Part shown: positions 27,301 through 36,878 of the stretch, piece by piece
Layout of the letters: every line of letters starts with the position of its first letter
Numbering within the stretch: the first letter of the stretch is position 1
DNA from: Ascidia mentula
Taxonomy: Eukaryota; Chordata; Ascidiacea; Phlebobranchia; Ascidiidae
Length of the DNA stretch: 64,000 nucleotides
Reading direction: 5' to 3'
Assembly: GCA_947561715.1 (NCBI GenBank)
Contig: OX387202.1
Location: forward strand, 11,917,001 to 11,981,000
Program-made: the position numbers and the translations under genes
Notes under the pieces: generated by a model
What the model saw: only the letters and a program-made list of their open reading frames with translations
Told to the model about the DNA's origin: nothing
Databases searched by the model: none

Positions 27301-30300
27301 CAGAAAAGTGATTTAGAATGGTAATGACACATTAGTCCATTATTTAAATGTAAATTAAAGACAACGAATTTGCCTATACAAATACCATTCATGTACTGTT
27401 TAGGTTAGTTTATGAACTGCAAACTTCAGAAACAACAATGCCCATGAGCAATGTTGATGTCATTCCATGGAATCAATCACTTCTTTGGAAGTACCATGTT
27501 AATATTACAGTCAACCACCTGAGGCAAAAACTCAATGCTAATGTAACATGTGATGCAGGTACTATGTTTGGTACATTTTCTTCTTTTTGTCATAATTTGT
27601 TGGGAAATTTGTGTTGCATTACATTATTTTTATCGATTAATATTGAATGGACATTTCAGATGAAGGAGCGTTATTGCAAATGATCCTGGACAACCAAAGC
27701 ATATATGACCTATGTCAATTGGAAGAAATAATTGAATTGCAAACTAAGCTTGTGGATAGGTAAAATCATTTGCTACTAAATTTATGTGTTTTGAAAACAC
27801 AATAAATGGCAGCTTGATTTGTCACAACCAAAATATTTTCATCAATAAAACACAATTTTTCTTAATATATTGTTGCAAAAAAATCATGCATCCCATTCAT
27901 TTTAATATTTAGGTACAGACATAAAGTGGATATTGATGATTTAGACAAGATCACCATAGATGATTATCTGAATGATGGGGACTCATTAGTTTCCAAAGAA
28001 AAGTTTATTGCATACATGGACTTATGGAATAAGGTTACCTAAATCTCTCTTACTACTGATATCTTGATACACAATAAAAAGTAACAGGGACAAAACACAG
28101 GCACATTTAAACATGGTACGCTGGTCTTGGGGCACCTTTAAACGTGGTACGCTGGTCTTGGGCACCTTTAAACATGTGTTCACACCTGAACAATTTTATA
28201 TACAGTGATGCATGCAAATCCAAAAAGCCAATTTGTTAAGTTTGATTAAAAACATAAAAAAACAAAAAAAATTAATCGAGAATTATTTAAAAAAAACAAA
28301 TGTGGTAGTGGTTTTGCCAAAACACATTTTTAAGGTGCAGGACATAAAAAAAAAACTTTGTACCAGTAAAATTTTACCTTTGGGTGTGAATAGTCATATT
28401 AACTGATGTTTCCTAATATGCATTGATAATTTGTTTCAATAAATCTTTGAATTATCACATTATATCCTAAATTTTTTTTAACAAACCACGTTTACAGCTG
28501 CAGCATAACATAAAACAAAAATTTGGATCAACCATTCCAAATGAAAATTTTTATGGAGACCTCTCCTTTCAAAGTCCAATATCAAAATGTATTCCCAGCA
28601 AAGTGGGAAAAGGCCAATGTGCATTGTGTCTGACAACTTTTGTGATTCAACAACAAAATGAATTGATCGAAAGAAGCATGGAAATAATAAAACCTAAACC
28701 ACAGTTGGTTTTGTTTGTGTGAAAAATGCATTTAATTTTGTATATATCTTTAATAAAGTGCACAAAAATTTCTTTTGAAAAACTATTTTTAAGAAGCTAC
28801 CATTTTTTTTCAGAATTAAAACTCACACTGATTTACAATTAAGGTTTCTGGAAGCAGCAACTTCAGAACTCACATGTAATGACATCATTTTGATTGATAA
28901 TGATGAAACCCTGCTTCCATATGTTCTGGCCAATGCACAGTATGAAAAAACAATCTTTGGATCAAACCATGAAATACATTACAGGATTCCAGCAATTGAA
29001 AAACAGGTATTTAAGCATGGACCTTCTTCAAACATTTTTGCAAAGCTTATGAATTGTGGTTGTTTATAGATTTTCCAAAGATTTATCCTACACAAGAAGT
29101 TGATTGATATTAAGGTTTGAAAATGCCTTTATTTTCCAAAAAAATTGTAAATTATCTGTGTTAATATTTTCATAGAGCATAGAGTGCATTGAGTTCTTGC
29201 AAGATATGGGAATGGTGAAAGAGTTCATGATGTTGGAGCAAAACGTCAAACAGGTCAGTACTAATAAGTTTATACTGCTGTTGTAGCAGGTTTTTCTTGC
29301 CTTATGAAACTTTTCATTAGTAATTCAGTGATATAACAATAAACACCCTAACAACTGATTTATTGCAAGAATCAACTCCCAGTCAAGCTGCTTCAAAAGT
29401 TAGAAGATCTTAGAAACATAGCAACAATGCCAGTGATATGTGAGGCAGTTCGAACCCTTACATTGGTTGTCAAACATCTCTCAAAGGTTTGTTGTTATGG
29501 TTAGCAAAATATGAGCACTAATTTTGGTCAGTAAAATGTAAAAAGGATTTCTGTAGCATACATTGCAAATAATGTGGTGTAGTAGAGTCATTTTGGATAT
29601 ATATATTTATTAAATTTAAAAGTCTTATTTGGATCACTATTGCAGTATTGTAATCGTGCACCTGAGGATGTGTAACATTTTCCTTACAATTTCTAGATGA
29701 AAAATGATGAATTAGCTGACCTGATTAAATACATCAAAGATGACCTGATGTTACCCCCAGAAGAGGCTGACAATATACCACATTTATCCCAACTGTGCCA
29801 CACAAGAGCATTGTTTGAGTGGTTTTCTTGGCAACGTTCTGTGAAATATGTTTTACTAGGACAGAATCCATTTCGCAATATTATTATGTCAGGTATATAT
29901 AAGTTTGTTTCAATCATTGTGTATTAATATTTCTATGCACATATACCAATGTATCTCAAGGTGCTGTAAATTTTTGTCGTTATTACAGCTTACCACCATA
30001 CTGACTCATAACTTGTAGTCTTATTTTACTAGTTCTACATAATCACCCTTTATTTTGTTTGTGTTTATTACTGTAGTAGAGTGTAACAATACCCTTGTAC
30101 TTCAGAGACCCAAGAGCTGATCGAAGATGTCGAAAATATTGAAAAGTTTTTGGTCCAAATTGATACAGAGCAGCTTCAAATGGAAATTAACTCCCTTTTG
30201 ATGATGAAATCGGACTTCTATGGAAATGCAAAGTGAGTATTTTTTTTACAAATATACTGCTATTTTTGCTGCCATGTATAGTAATTAATGGGAATTGCTC

Positions 30301-30619
30301 TTTTGGCACTTAAGTTTCGAAATGCGATTGATGCATTATTGTGTGACATTACCCTGAGGAAGTTTTGTCTGGTGGTAGCGAAACGTCGGTTTCAAAGAAC
30401 ATTTTCAAAACTGAAGTGCCAGAAGAGCAATTCCCATTATTTTTGTTACAAAGTTTTTCTAACCTAATTTTAAACTCCATACTTTAATAAAGACTGAAGG
30501 ATTACTTAGCTGTCTTTGCTGAGGAAAGGGATGTATGTGATGCTACTTGGATCACCAAAATGCCCGATGAAATATGTGTAAAACATGCTGTTCATCTCTT
30601 CAAACTTGCTGTCAAATAA
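6338..30619 (+). CDS. RNF213: RNF213-like giant AAA+ ATPase and E3 ubiquitin ligase (gene B), complete
   Basis: Manual splicing gives 56 exons and about 5,361 residues; human RNF213 has about 5,200. Reading phase is kept at every junction from ATG 6338 to TAA 30617-30619. The N-terminal exons (6338-6455, 6594-6710, 6849-6987 and on) are poorly conserved and include a Thr/Pro-rich stretch at 8700-8980. Later exons give the AAA2 P-loop AGLGKSLY across 18913-19048/19105-19277, the AAA3 Walker A GETGCGKT near 20518 with Walker B LFLDEAN near 20710, and the AAA4 loop GKPGSSKS near 21560 with Walker B VVVLDEIGLAEDSPKMPLK near 21775. A C3HC4 RING lies at 25165-25281 and an RZ finger (CPNGH...CPDC) at 26560-26634. 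The family forms a cytosolic dynein-like ring that ubiquitinates proteins and bacterial LPS; that function is known for vertebrates and inferred here. Introns fall into a short class (56-75 bp) and longer ones. Two introns are GC-AG. Uncertain junctions are around 11545, 11833 and 17629. Confidence 0.92.
16066..16163 (+). other. GC-AG intron of RNF213-like gene B
   Basis: The upstream exon 15848-16065 ends after codons for LLEKW and the intron opens with GCAAGA. No GT donor keeps the frame before the next exon at 16164, which starts with codons for KATASSLKWL. Phase 0 is kept on both sides, so a GC donor is the simplest reading. Confidence 0.7.
16354..16592 (+). other. Second, adjacent GC-AG intron of RNF213-like gene B
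   Basis: Exon 16164-16353 ends in ACAG followed by GCAAGA, the same donor hexamer as in the previous intron. The next exon at 16593 continues in phase 1 into a stretch with SNLQDLQSRLMLIEDK, which resembles the corresponding part of RNF213. No in-frame GT donor is available nearby. Confidence 0.7.
19660..26855 (+). other. 7.2-kb coding exon of RNF213-like gene B (AAA3 to RZ finger)
   Basis: A single open exon of 7,196 nt runs from an acceptor at 19651-19659 to a donor GT at 26856. Frame then continues through AG + C into the exon at 26923. It carries AAA3, AAA4, the inactive AAA5/6 part, the E3 back with the RING, and the RZ finger. All other exons of this gene are 40-370 nt. Large central exons are also known in vertebrate RNF213, but this one is unusually long. 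Confidence 0.85.
28101..28178 (+). repeat. Short tandem repeat in an RNF213 intron
   Basis: About two and a half copies of a 30-31 bp unit containing TTTAAACATGGTACGCTGG, with one A/G difference, lie inside the intron 28034-28497. It looks like an ordinary minisatellite seed. Confidence 0.75.
30286..30439. mobile_element. Small foldback MITE, possibly Tc1/mariner-like
   Basis: Terminal inverted repeats of about 30 bp begin ATGGGAATTGCTCTT and pair across a 150-bp insert. The ends are bordered by TA on both sides, consistent with a TA target duplication, although the TA could be part of the repeat. It lies in the last intron of RNF213-like gene B (30233-30492). The core contains CTGAGGA and GCGAAACGTC, a pair often seen in invertebrate repeats. 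Confidence 0.6.
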
Positions 30620-30902
30620 GTTTTTATTTTCTGTCTGTAAAAATATTTGTTAAATGCTTTGAAATTATGCTTCATTTAGTAAACATGTGAATATTATTGT
30701 ATGTAGTTGAATGCACTTAAACACAGTTCCTCTTTTTTAAAATTTTAGGATTTATGCATCACTTTGGAAATTAATTGCATATTTTAATGTGAATAACTTA
30801 GCTAGGCATCTGTTTATTGTACATTCAGTAAATCCATGTAAATATGTACTTTAGTTATGATGTTTATAGGATTAGCATCAACGGACATTCAGATCTATTG
30901 CA

Positions 30903-30908
30903 AATAAA
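30903..30908 (+). terminator. Polyadenylation signal of RNF213-like gene B
   Basis: AATAAA lies 284 bp after the stop codon at 30619 and is the first canonical hexamer after the last exon. The 3' UTR 30620-30920 shows nothing else recognisable. Confidence 0.55.
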
Positions 30909-30920
30909 AGCCTTTGTTTT

Positions 30921-31740
30921 ATGATACAGAAGTGATTTTATGTGGTTTGTTTCCATGTTCACAACGTTGAATATGAATTTGAAATTGTTTTAGTATTTGA
31001 GGTTGACTTCTAAATCCGAGACGTAACTTGCAAGCTAGCGTTGGATAATTGTAGGAAAGAAAGAGCAAGTTTAAAACGGTTATAGTAAACACGTTAACAA
31101 AACAACGGTGCAATTTATTCGCCCGATATAGAACTGGCGCAATGAACACAATGGAAATCAGAGAAGCTGGCCATACACGGGGATTCCCCAGTCAATACCT
31201 CCGCGTCAAAAAAAAACAAGAACCAAATTTTAAGAAAAAATTTATAATTGACTAAAACAGTGTTTCCCAAAAAATAAAAATGGCACTTACCGTGATGCAA
31301 AGCCTGTAGAAAACGTTTCCATGACTATGACCGTATGTTTAGCAGATAGTTCGGATCAATTGACGTCGCCGCAAACTCTATGGAAGTTTAATCTTTATAG
31401 AGTTTCTATGTGGGAAGAAAATGTGCAACTTTTGTTTTGAAAAACTGTATTCAGTAAAGCGTAAAATTTTGTTCAATAAAAATTATTTTCTGTTTTGTTT
31501 TGTTGATGAACCTATTGCACTTGCTGGTGCATTGTGGCGTGAAGTAGGTGATTAGTACCAACGAGACGCTAGTCGACAAAACTTTGAACGCTCATAACTT
31601 TGCCATTTCTTAACAGATCTCGATGATTTTTGCACAAGTTGCATGGAATGGCATGTAGTTTCAAAAAATATAAAAAAATTCTAACGATTTATGGAACGAA
31701 TATTAATGTATATTGTCATAAATAGGTAATCAAAAAGAGT
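30921..31740. other. Intergenic spacer before AHCY-like gene 1
   Basis: No gene, repeat family or clear promoter was recognised. It is AT-rich. An in-frame stop lies a few codons before the ATG at 31741, so the coding frame does not extend upstream without splicing. Confidence 0.5.
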
Positions 31741-33045
31741 ATGTGCAGCTACAAAGTTGCTGACTTTGGGCTAGCCGGTACTGGGCGAAAATTGATTGAG
31801 ATTGCTGAAAATGAAATGCCTGGTCTTATGTCGTTGCGTCAAATGCATGGAAAAACAAAACCGCTTTCAGGAGCAAGGATTGCTGGTTGTCTGCATATGA
31901 CAATTCAAACCGCCGTCCTTATTGAAACACTTGTGGAGTTGGGAGCAGAGATTCGTTGGTGCTCTAGTGATATTTTTTCGACCCAAGACGAAGCTGCAGC
32001 TGCTATAGCTGCTGCTGGTTTACCTGTGTTTGCTTGGAAAGGTGAAACTGATGAAGAATATGTTTGGTGCATGGAGCAAACCCTTATGTTTTCAAGGGAT
32101 AGGCCACTTAATATGATATTGGATGATGGAGCTGATTTAACGAAATTCGTTCATGAAAAATATCCTTATCTAACAGAGGGCATTAAAGGGTCATCAGAGC
32201 AAACAACGACTGGTGTGCAAGTATTAAATGCTATGGTTAGAGATGGGACCCTAACTTGTCCTGCAATTGACATAAATGATTCTGTGACAAAGAGCAAATT
32301 TGATAATCTTTATGGATGCCGTGAGTCAATTGTGGATGGAATTCGTAGAGCAACACATATAATGTTGGCAGGAAAAGTTGCCATGGTGGCAGGGTTTGGA
32401 GACGTAGGAAAAGGGTGTGCACAAGCTTTAAGAGGTTCTGGATGCAGAGTTTTAATCACGGAAGTTGACCCGATCGTGGCACTTCAAGCTGCAATGGAAG
32501 GCTATGAAGTTCTTACAGCAAAACACGCTGCACCAAAAGCCAATTTAGTGATTACAACAACTGCATGCACTTCTGTTATCGACAAATCGACTTTTGAATT
32601 GCTTCCAGACAATGCAATAGTTTCCAACATGGGTCAGTTTCAAACAGAAATTGATGTTAATTGGCTCAAAGAAAATGCACTGAAAAAAGTTTCCATTAAA
32701 CCACAAGTTGATCGATACTTACTTCCAAACGGAAATCATATCATCCTTCTTGCTGATGGTCACTTGGTCAATCTTGGCTGTGCCATGGGACATCCAAGTT
32801 TTGTCATGAGTACTTCATTTACCAACCAAGTGCTGGCTCAGATTGAACTTTGGACAAACAATGTTAACTTCAGCAAATACACTAAAGGGAAATTGTACAC
32901 TTTGCCGAAGCATTTGGATGAAGAGGTGGCACGACTTCACCTGGATAAGATTGGTGTTGAATTAACCAAGTTGACAGACAAACAATCAAAATATCTTGGT
33001 ATTCCTGTATATGGGCCATTCAAGCCAGAAAGGTACAGGTACTAG
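31741..33045 (+). CDS. Adenosylhomocysteinase-like protein 1, intronless
   Basis: The 434-residue single exon is close to the usual 432 residues of animal AHCY and aligns end to end. AHCY splits S-adenosylhomocysteine to adenosine and homocysteine in the methyl cycle, using tightly bound NAD. Visible are CLHMT with His52, DDGADL with Asp129, the K184-D188-N189 cluster and Cys193 in the [11 protein letters not shown] region, the Rossmann loop GFGDVGKG at 219-226, GHPSFVMS with His351, and the C-terminal KPERYRY. Two positions differ: residue 154 (human Glu156) is Gln in SSEQTTTG, and residue 299 (human His301) is Gln in NMGQF. Both contact substrate or take part in catalysis in characterised enzymes, so activity is uncertain. 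No introns occur, unlike the neighbouring host genes, which suggests retroposition. An AATAAA lies at 33361. Confidence 0.9.
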   Translation: MCSYKVADFGLAGTGRKLIEIAENEMPGLMSLRQMHGKTKPLSGARIAGCLHMTIQTAVLIETLVELGAEIRWCSSDIFSTQDEAAAAIAAAGLPVFAWKGETDEEYVWCMEQTLMFSRDRPLNMILDDGADLTKFVHEKYPYLTEGIKGSSEQTTTGVQVLNAMVRDGTLTCPAIDINDSVTKSKFDNLYGCRESIVDGIRRATHIMLAGKVAMVAGFGDVGKGCAQALRGSGCRVLITEVDPIVALQAAMEGYEVLTAKHAAPKANLVITTTACTSVIDKSTFELLPDNAIVSNMGQFQTEIDVNWLKENALKKVSIKPQVDRYLLPNGNHIILLADGHLVNLGCAMGHPSFVMSTSFTNQVLAQIELWTNNVNFSKYTKGKLYTLPKHLDEEVARLHLDKIGVELTKLTDKQSKYLGIPVYGPFKPERYRY

Positions 33046-33880
33046 GAATGGAGGGCACAGAATATATTTTCATCAAAATTAGTTTTTGCAGAGTTTAATC
33101 AACAAGCACTTGAGGTAATATATGATCATTATCTTACATATGCAAACTTGTTAATTATTTTTGAAAACAGTAGTGTTTTAAATAGTTTCCAACTTTTTTC
33201 CATGCCTTTTGTATTGCATAACATTCAAATAATATTTGATACTTGACTTCCAATTGTATTGAAATTTGGTCACAGTTTTATAAAATATAAGTTTGACATT
33301 TAAATGTTATATTGTAACCTGGTGAATGTTGCAACTTGCAATAATGTTGTTTGTTGATGCAATAAAATCCATTTTTGCTCATATAGTTCTGTGATCATCT
33401 TGCATTATCAAAAAAGAACTTCTACAAATTGACCTGACGTAATCCTTTTTAAACAAACTTACTATTGTTTCTAAATGACATTAAGCTTTGACTCTTATTT
33501 CAAACACAAACCGTACAAAAGCCTTATTACTAAACAATGGTCAGTCCAACTTGTGTGCATCTGTGTTTAGTCAACCCAGCTGCTTCCAGTCAAATTATGA
33601 GGAGGAGTTACATAATGTGGAATTTGAGCTAACAGCCAAATAGTCCACCAACTTAAAGTACTTTGTTACTGATTTGTTTAAGCTAAGTTCTCAAACCTTT
33701 TATACTTTGTGCGCGTGTCTATGGCCCTCTGCTCATCTTAAACATGTAGATGGCTGGAAAAACCATTTATTATTATTTTCTTATTCATGGTTCCGACATC
33801 GCGTTAACAATGGCTCTGATGTCACAATGCTGTAGATTGGCTGAAAATGCATTGGTTTAGATAGGAGTTATTTGCTAAAA
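33046..33880. other. 3' UTR of AHCY-like gene 1 and spacer
   Basis: The first 370 bp is AT-rich 3' UTR ending near AATAAA at 33361-33366 and is homologous, with gaps, to 36879-37690 behind the truncated AHCY copy. From 33420 to 33880 nothing was recognised. Confidence 0.55.
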
Positions 33881-33889
33881 CGCATGTAG

Positions 33890-34990
33890 CACAGCCCAAA
33901 ATCCTTTTGTGGGAAATACTATGCGAATTGATAAGCCACTTCAACACCCTGTCAAACATAAAATTATAACAAGCAGTTATCCTGTTAGTTGTCGCCCCAG
34001 GCGTTTATCTCCCAAGATGTTAAAGGTGATAAATGAATAATTTGATGATCTTGAACGAAAAGGTGTTGTACGTCCTATTAGTTCTCCCTGGTCTTCTGCC
34101 ATTCATGTAGTTCCAAAACCAAACGATAAATGGCGAATTTCGGTTATTATAGAAGGTTAAACCTAATAACGGAGCCTGATAAATATCCTATTCCATTTTT
34201 GACTAATTTTGTAAATAATTTAAAAGGAGCAACAATTTTTTCCAAGATCTCAAAAATGCGTATTTTCAAATTGCACTTGAACAAGAATCTATCCCAAAAA
34301 CAGCTGTTGTTTTTCCACATAGATCCATGGAATATTTGCGTTTGTCATTTGGTTTGTGTAATGCGCCCCAGACTTTTCAAAGTTTTATGGATCAAGTGTT
34401 GGGTGGTCTACCGTTTGTTTACGTTTATCTTGATGATATCCTAATTTCTAGCAGATCAGAAACTGAGCATAAACAGCACTTAAGACAGGTTTTGAAACGT
34501 TTGTCTGATTATGGATTAGAAATTAATTTAGAGAAAAGTGATTTTGGTGTCGCTGATGTTGTTTTTCTCGGTCATAAAATCTCTTCAGATGGCTTTCGTC
34601 CTCTTAAAAACAAAGTTGAGGTGATTCAAAACTTTCCACGACCGGCAACATTAAAAGAGTTAAAACGATATTTGGGCATGATTCAATTTTACAGACGTTT
34701 TATTCCACATTGCGCTGAACACTTGCAGTTACTTACCAACATGTTGAGGAAAGTTGTGCGAAGGGTATGTGTTGAAATGGTCGCCTGAGGCTATAGTCGC
34801 TTTTGACAAGACTTTATTGCACTATCTGAATGGAAGATTTTCTTTGTTTTGTGACAGTAGTAATTTTGCCATGGGTGCAGTACTCGATCAACTTGATAAT
34901 GGTGAATGGTGTCCTCTTGATTTTCATTTTTTTCAAAACATTTTCCAAGAACAAAGAAATTTTACGAGAAAAACAAAAAGCAAAGCACGT
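33890..34990 (+). mobile_element. Fossil Ty3/gypsy retroelement fragment (reverse transcriptase and start of RNase H)
   Basis: Translated pieces show the typical gypsy reverse transcriptase order: a segment ending VVPKPNDKWRI, the LSFGLCNAPQTFQ block, the YLDDILI catalytic box, FLGH, and YRRFIPHCAE, followed by the beginning of the RNase H region. Only this part of pol is present. I see no gag, integrase or LTRs. The copy is broken, with several interruptions, and looks old. Confidence 0.85.
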
Positions 34991-34997
34991 TTCACAA

Positions 34998-35390
34998 TGG
35001 ATCCAACTGCAAGATTTTTAACAGAAGTCGGCGACACTGTAAATGAAAGATCTGTGAATATGAATGCCGACATACATTATATGGAATGACAATTGAACTC
35101 TCTATTGACAAACGTTTATTCATTATTGGCAAGGCAGTATCCAGGAGAAACAATTAGCAAACTTCTGGGCGTAAAAAGAGCTGCCATTGCTATTGGAGAT
35201 GTTGCCAGAGAATTAACTTGTAAAGAAATAAATGGCACCATGCTTCACGATCTTCGACATGGCAACTTATACGCCACTCGACCGATAATCGAATTCCGTA
35301 ACTCGATGGGAAATTTTACACGAGGACACTTCTATCGAGACGGATTCGTTTACAGGAATATTAAGTTCTTAGAAAACTATGTTCCAGGTT
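34998..35390 (+). other. Unrecognised coding-like sequence, part 1
   Basis: Directly after the retroelement fragment the same frame changes character to a coding-like stretch with ISKLLGVKRAAIAIGDVA and LRHGNLYATRPIIEF, with mixed codon use unlike the AT-rich spacers. I do not recognise the family. The frame is not one clean ORF. It may be part of the fossil element, a host gene remnant, or an exon group continued by the next entry. Confidence 0.35.
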
Positions 35391-35459
35391 GTATATTAAT
35401 AACATATTTTATACTTATGAGAATTATACTCTTACTCATGTTAATACTAAAGTACAAAC

Positions 35460-35555
35460 TTTTTTTTTACCACACCGGGGTTTGAACCCAGGACATCCTG
35501 AACACGAATCCCGATTTTCTTCTTAGTATATGGGTCGGGCGCTTGACCAATATTG
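35460..35555 (-). mobile_element. tRNA-derived SINE, copy 1
   Basis: Read on the minus strand, it has a box A-like GGTCAAGCGCC, a possible anticodon stem CCCGA/TCGGG, a box B-like GGTTCAAACCCC and an A-rich tail at 35460-35468. The loop between the CCCGA/TCGGG arms is too long for a functional tRNA and no acceptor stem pairs. It is similar to 36266-36365. Confidence 0.65.
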
Positions 35556-35798
35556 GCTTGCATCAGTATTCCATTTCTTATGGTTTCAAATGGACTGCTG
35601 CCGTACGTTTTAGCCATCTCAATAAAAGATTATTTAAACCTGATTGGTGTTGGATACACGGAGTTTATAGAAGAACACGCTAAAAACGCAACAATGACGC
35701 GAAGTCCAAATCATGAATATGACTCAACCAGTGCGGACTCTGCTTGTGGCCCTCCAGGGCGGCCTAGGCAACCCCTGATAAACCCTGAAAATGATTAA
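35553..35798 (+). other. Unrecognised coding-like sequence, part 2
   Basis: An open stretch contains IKDYLNLIGVGYTEFIEEH and a Pro/Gly-rich end (CGPPGRPRQP) before a stop at 35796-35798. It lies just after a SINE that separates it from the previous entry. Composition suggests real coding origin. No family was recognised and no safe splice junction to part 1 can be named. Confidence 0.35.
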
Positions 35799-35860
35799 AT
35801 GAAAGCAAAATACACTTTTCCCAACATTTTTTTACAAAACCAAACCACATTTCCGATTTT

Positions 35861-36220
35861 AGTTCCCTGTTGGGAAGCGCTAGAGCAGGGGTTCTCAAAC
35901 CTTTTAGGCTCGCGGCACTCTCGGATCCTCTTAATTCGTTTGCGGCACTCCAAACTTTTTAGTCAGTTGAAGATTTAAAAGGAAACGGCAGGTGGGCCTG
36001 GTTAGGTGAACGAATTGTTTTGATTCGGGGCTGCTTTTAGTTCCGAACGTTGTTTATTTTTCACTAGTGTCGTCAAGGAAACCGATAATTGCAGTGGTGG
36101 TCTATAACATTTTAAATAAATTTCTCGCGGGACACCTAAACCCGTATACAGTTTGAGAAACCCTGCTCTAGAGTCTATAGTGCAGCATGAACCACGTGGG
36201 TTCGAATCCCACTTCTGACA
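35861..36220 (+). pseudogene. tRNA-like remnant split by a hAT MITE
   Basis: The 3' part, 36166-36220, ends with GTGGGTTCGAATCCCAC followed by TTCTGACA, a perfect T-arm and an acceptor 3' strand typical of tRNA-Leu. The likely 5' part, 35861-35885, has a D-arm-like GTTGGGAAGCGC running into CTAGAG. The two are separated by the hAT element at 35886-36165. The anticodon loop is short and the acceptor 5' strand is lost, so it is not a working tRNA. It could instead be a tRNA-derived SINE. Confidence 0.5.
35886..36165. mobile_element. hAT-type MITE (280 bp)
   Basis: The ends are CAGGGGTTCTCAAAC and its near-exact reverse complement GTTTGAGAAACCCTG, the classical hAT start. The flanking 8-bp repeats 35878-35885 (CGCTAGAG) and 36166-36173 (CTCTAGAG) match at 7 of 8 bases. 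There is no coding capacity, so the copy is non-autonomous. Confidence 0.88.
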
Positions 36221-36265
36221 TCATGTAGCATTTATTCGGAAAAGCTGAACAGTTCGAAAAGGCGG

Positions 36266-36365
36266 TCCCACCGGGATTTGAACCCAGGATATCCTGGCCA
36301 CAAATCCCGATCAGGTTTTCGTCTTGGTATATGGGTCGGGCGCTTGACCTATGCTGAGCCGGTCG
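36266..36365 (-). mobile_element. tRNA-derived SINE, copy 2
   Basis: The minus strand reads GGCTCAGCATAGGTCAAGCG (box A region), CCCGA/TCGGG arms with a long loop, AGGATATCCT, then GGGTTCAAATCCCGG (box B). It matches the SINE at 35460-35555 over most of its length but lacks the A tail. The tRNA-like acceptor does not pair, so this is a repeat and not a tRNA gene. Confidence 0.65.
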
Positions 36366-36497
36366 TATTGCATTGTATTGATTCGTTTATATTATGTGTG
36401 CAACACCTCGTGGTTTTCTACACAGAAATTATACTATCAAGGTGTTTCAGGTTAAACCATTACCATCTCACTAGATGCATTACAGCATTGTCTGCTA

Positions 36498-36878
36498 GGC
36501 TGCAAAGAAAATGCACTTGAAAAGGTTTCCGTTAAACCACAAGTTGATCAATACTTACTTCCAAATGGAAAACATATCATCCTTCTTTCTGATGGTCACT
36601 TGGTCAATCTTGGCTGTGCCATGGGACATCCAAGTTTTGTCATGAGTACTTCATTTACCAACCAAGCGCTGGCTCAGATTGAACTTTGGACAAACAATGT
36701 TAACTTCAGCAAATACACTAAAGGGAAAACACTTTTGCCGAAATATTTGGATGAAGAGGTGGCGCGATTTCACCTGGATAAGATTGGTGTTGAATTAATC
36801 AAGTTGACAGATGAACAATCAAGATATCTTGGTATTCCTGTGTATGGGCCATTCAAGCCAGAAAGGTACAGGTACTAG
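36498..36878 (+). pseudogene. 5'-truncated adenosylhomocysteinase copy
   Basis: Homology to the AHCY-like genes starts abruptly at the codons for KENALEKV and runs to the C-terminal PERYRY and stop, about 125 of 434 residues. It lacks the whole substrate domain and most of the NAD domain, so it cannot make an active enzyme. One place near 36726 is a codon short relative to both full copies. The 5' part resembles gene 2 ([15 protein letters not shown]) while the 3' part and 3' UTR resemble gene 1 ([18 protein letters not shown]), so it is a mosaic. Confidence 0.88.

Noticed and set aside
35460-36365. Functional tRNA genes on the minus strand
   Set aside because: Box A and box B are present, but the acceptor stems do not pair and the loop between the anticodon-like arms is too long; two similar copies and an A tail fit a SINE.
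36509-36878. Truncated AHCY copy as a separate functional gene with an internal start
   Set aside because: It lacks the substrate domain and most of the NAD domain and has no promoter or upstream exon that I can support.
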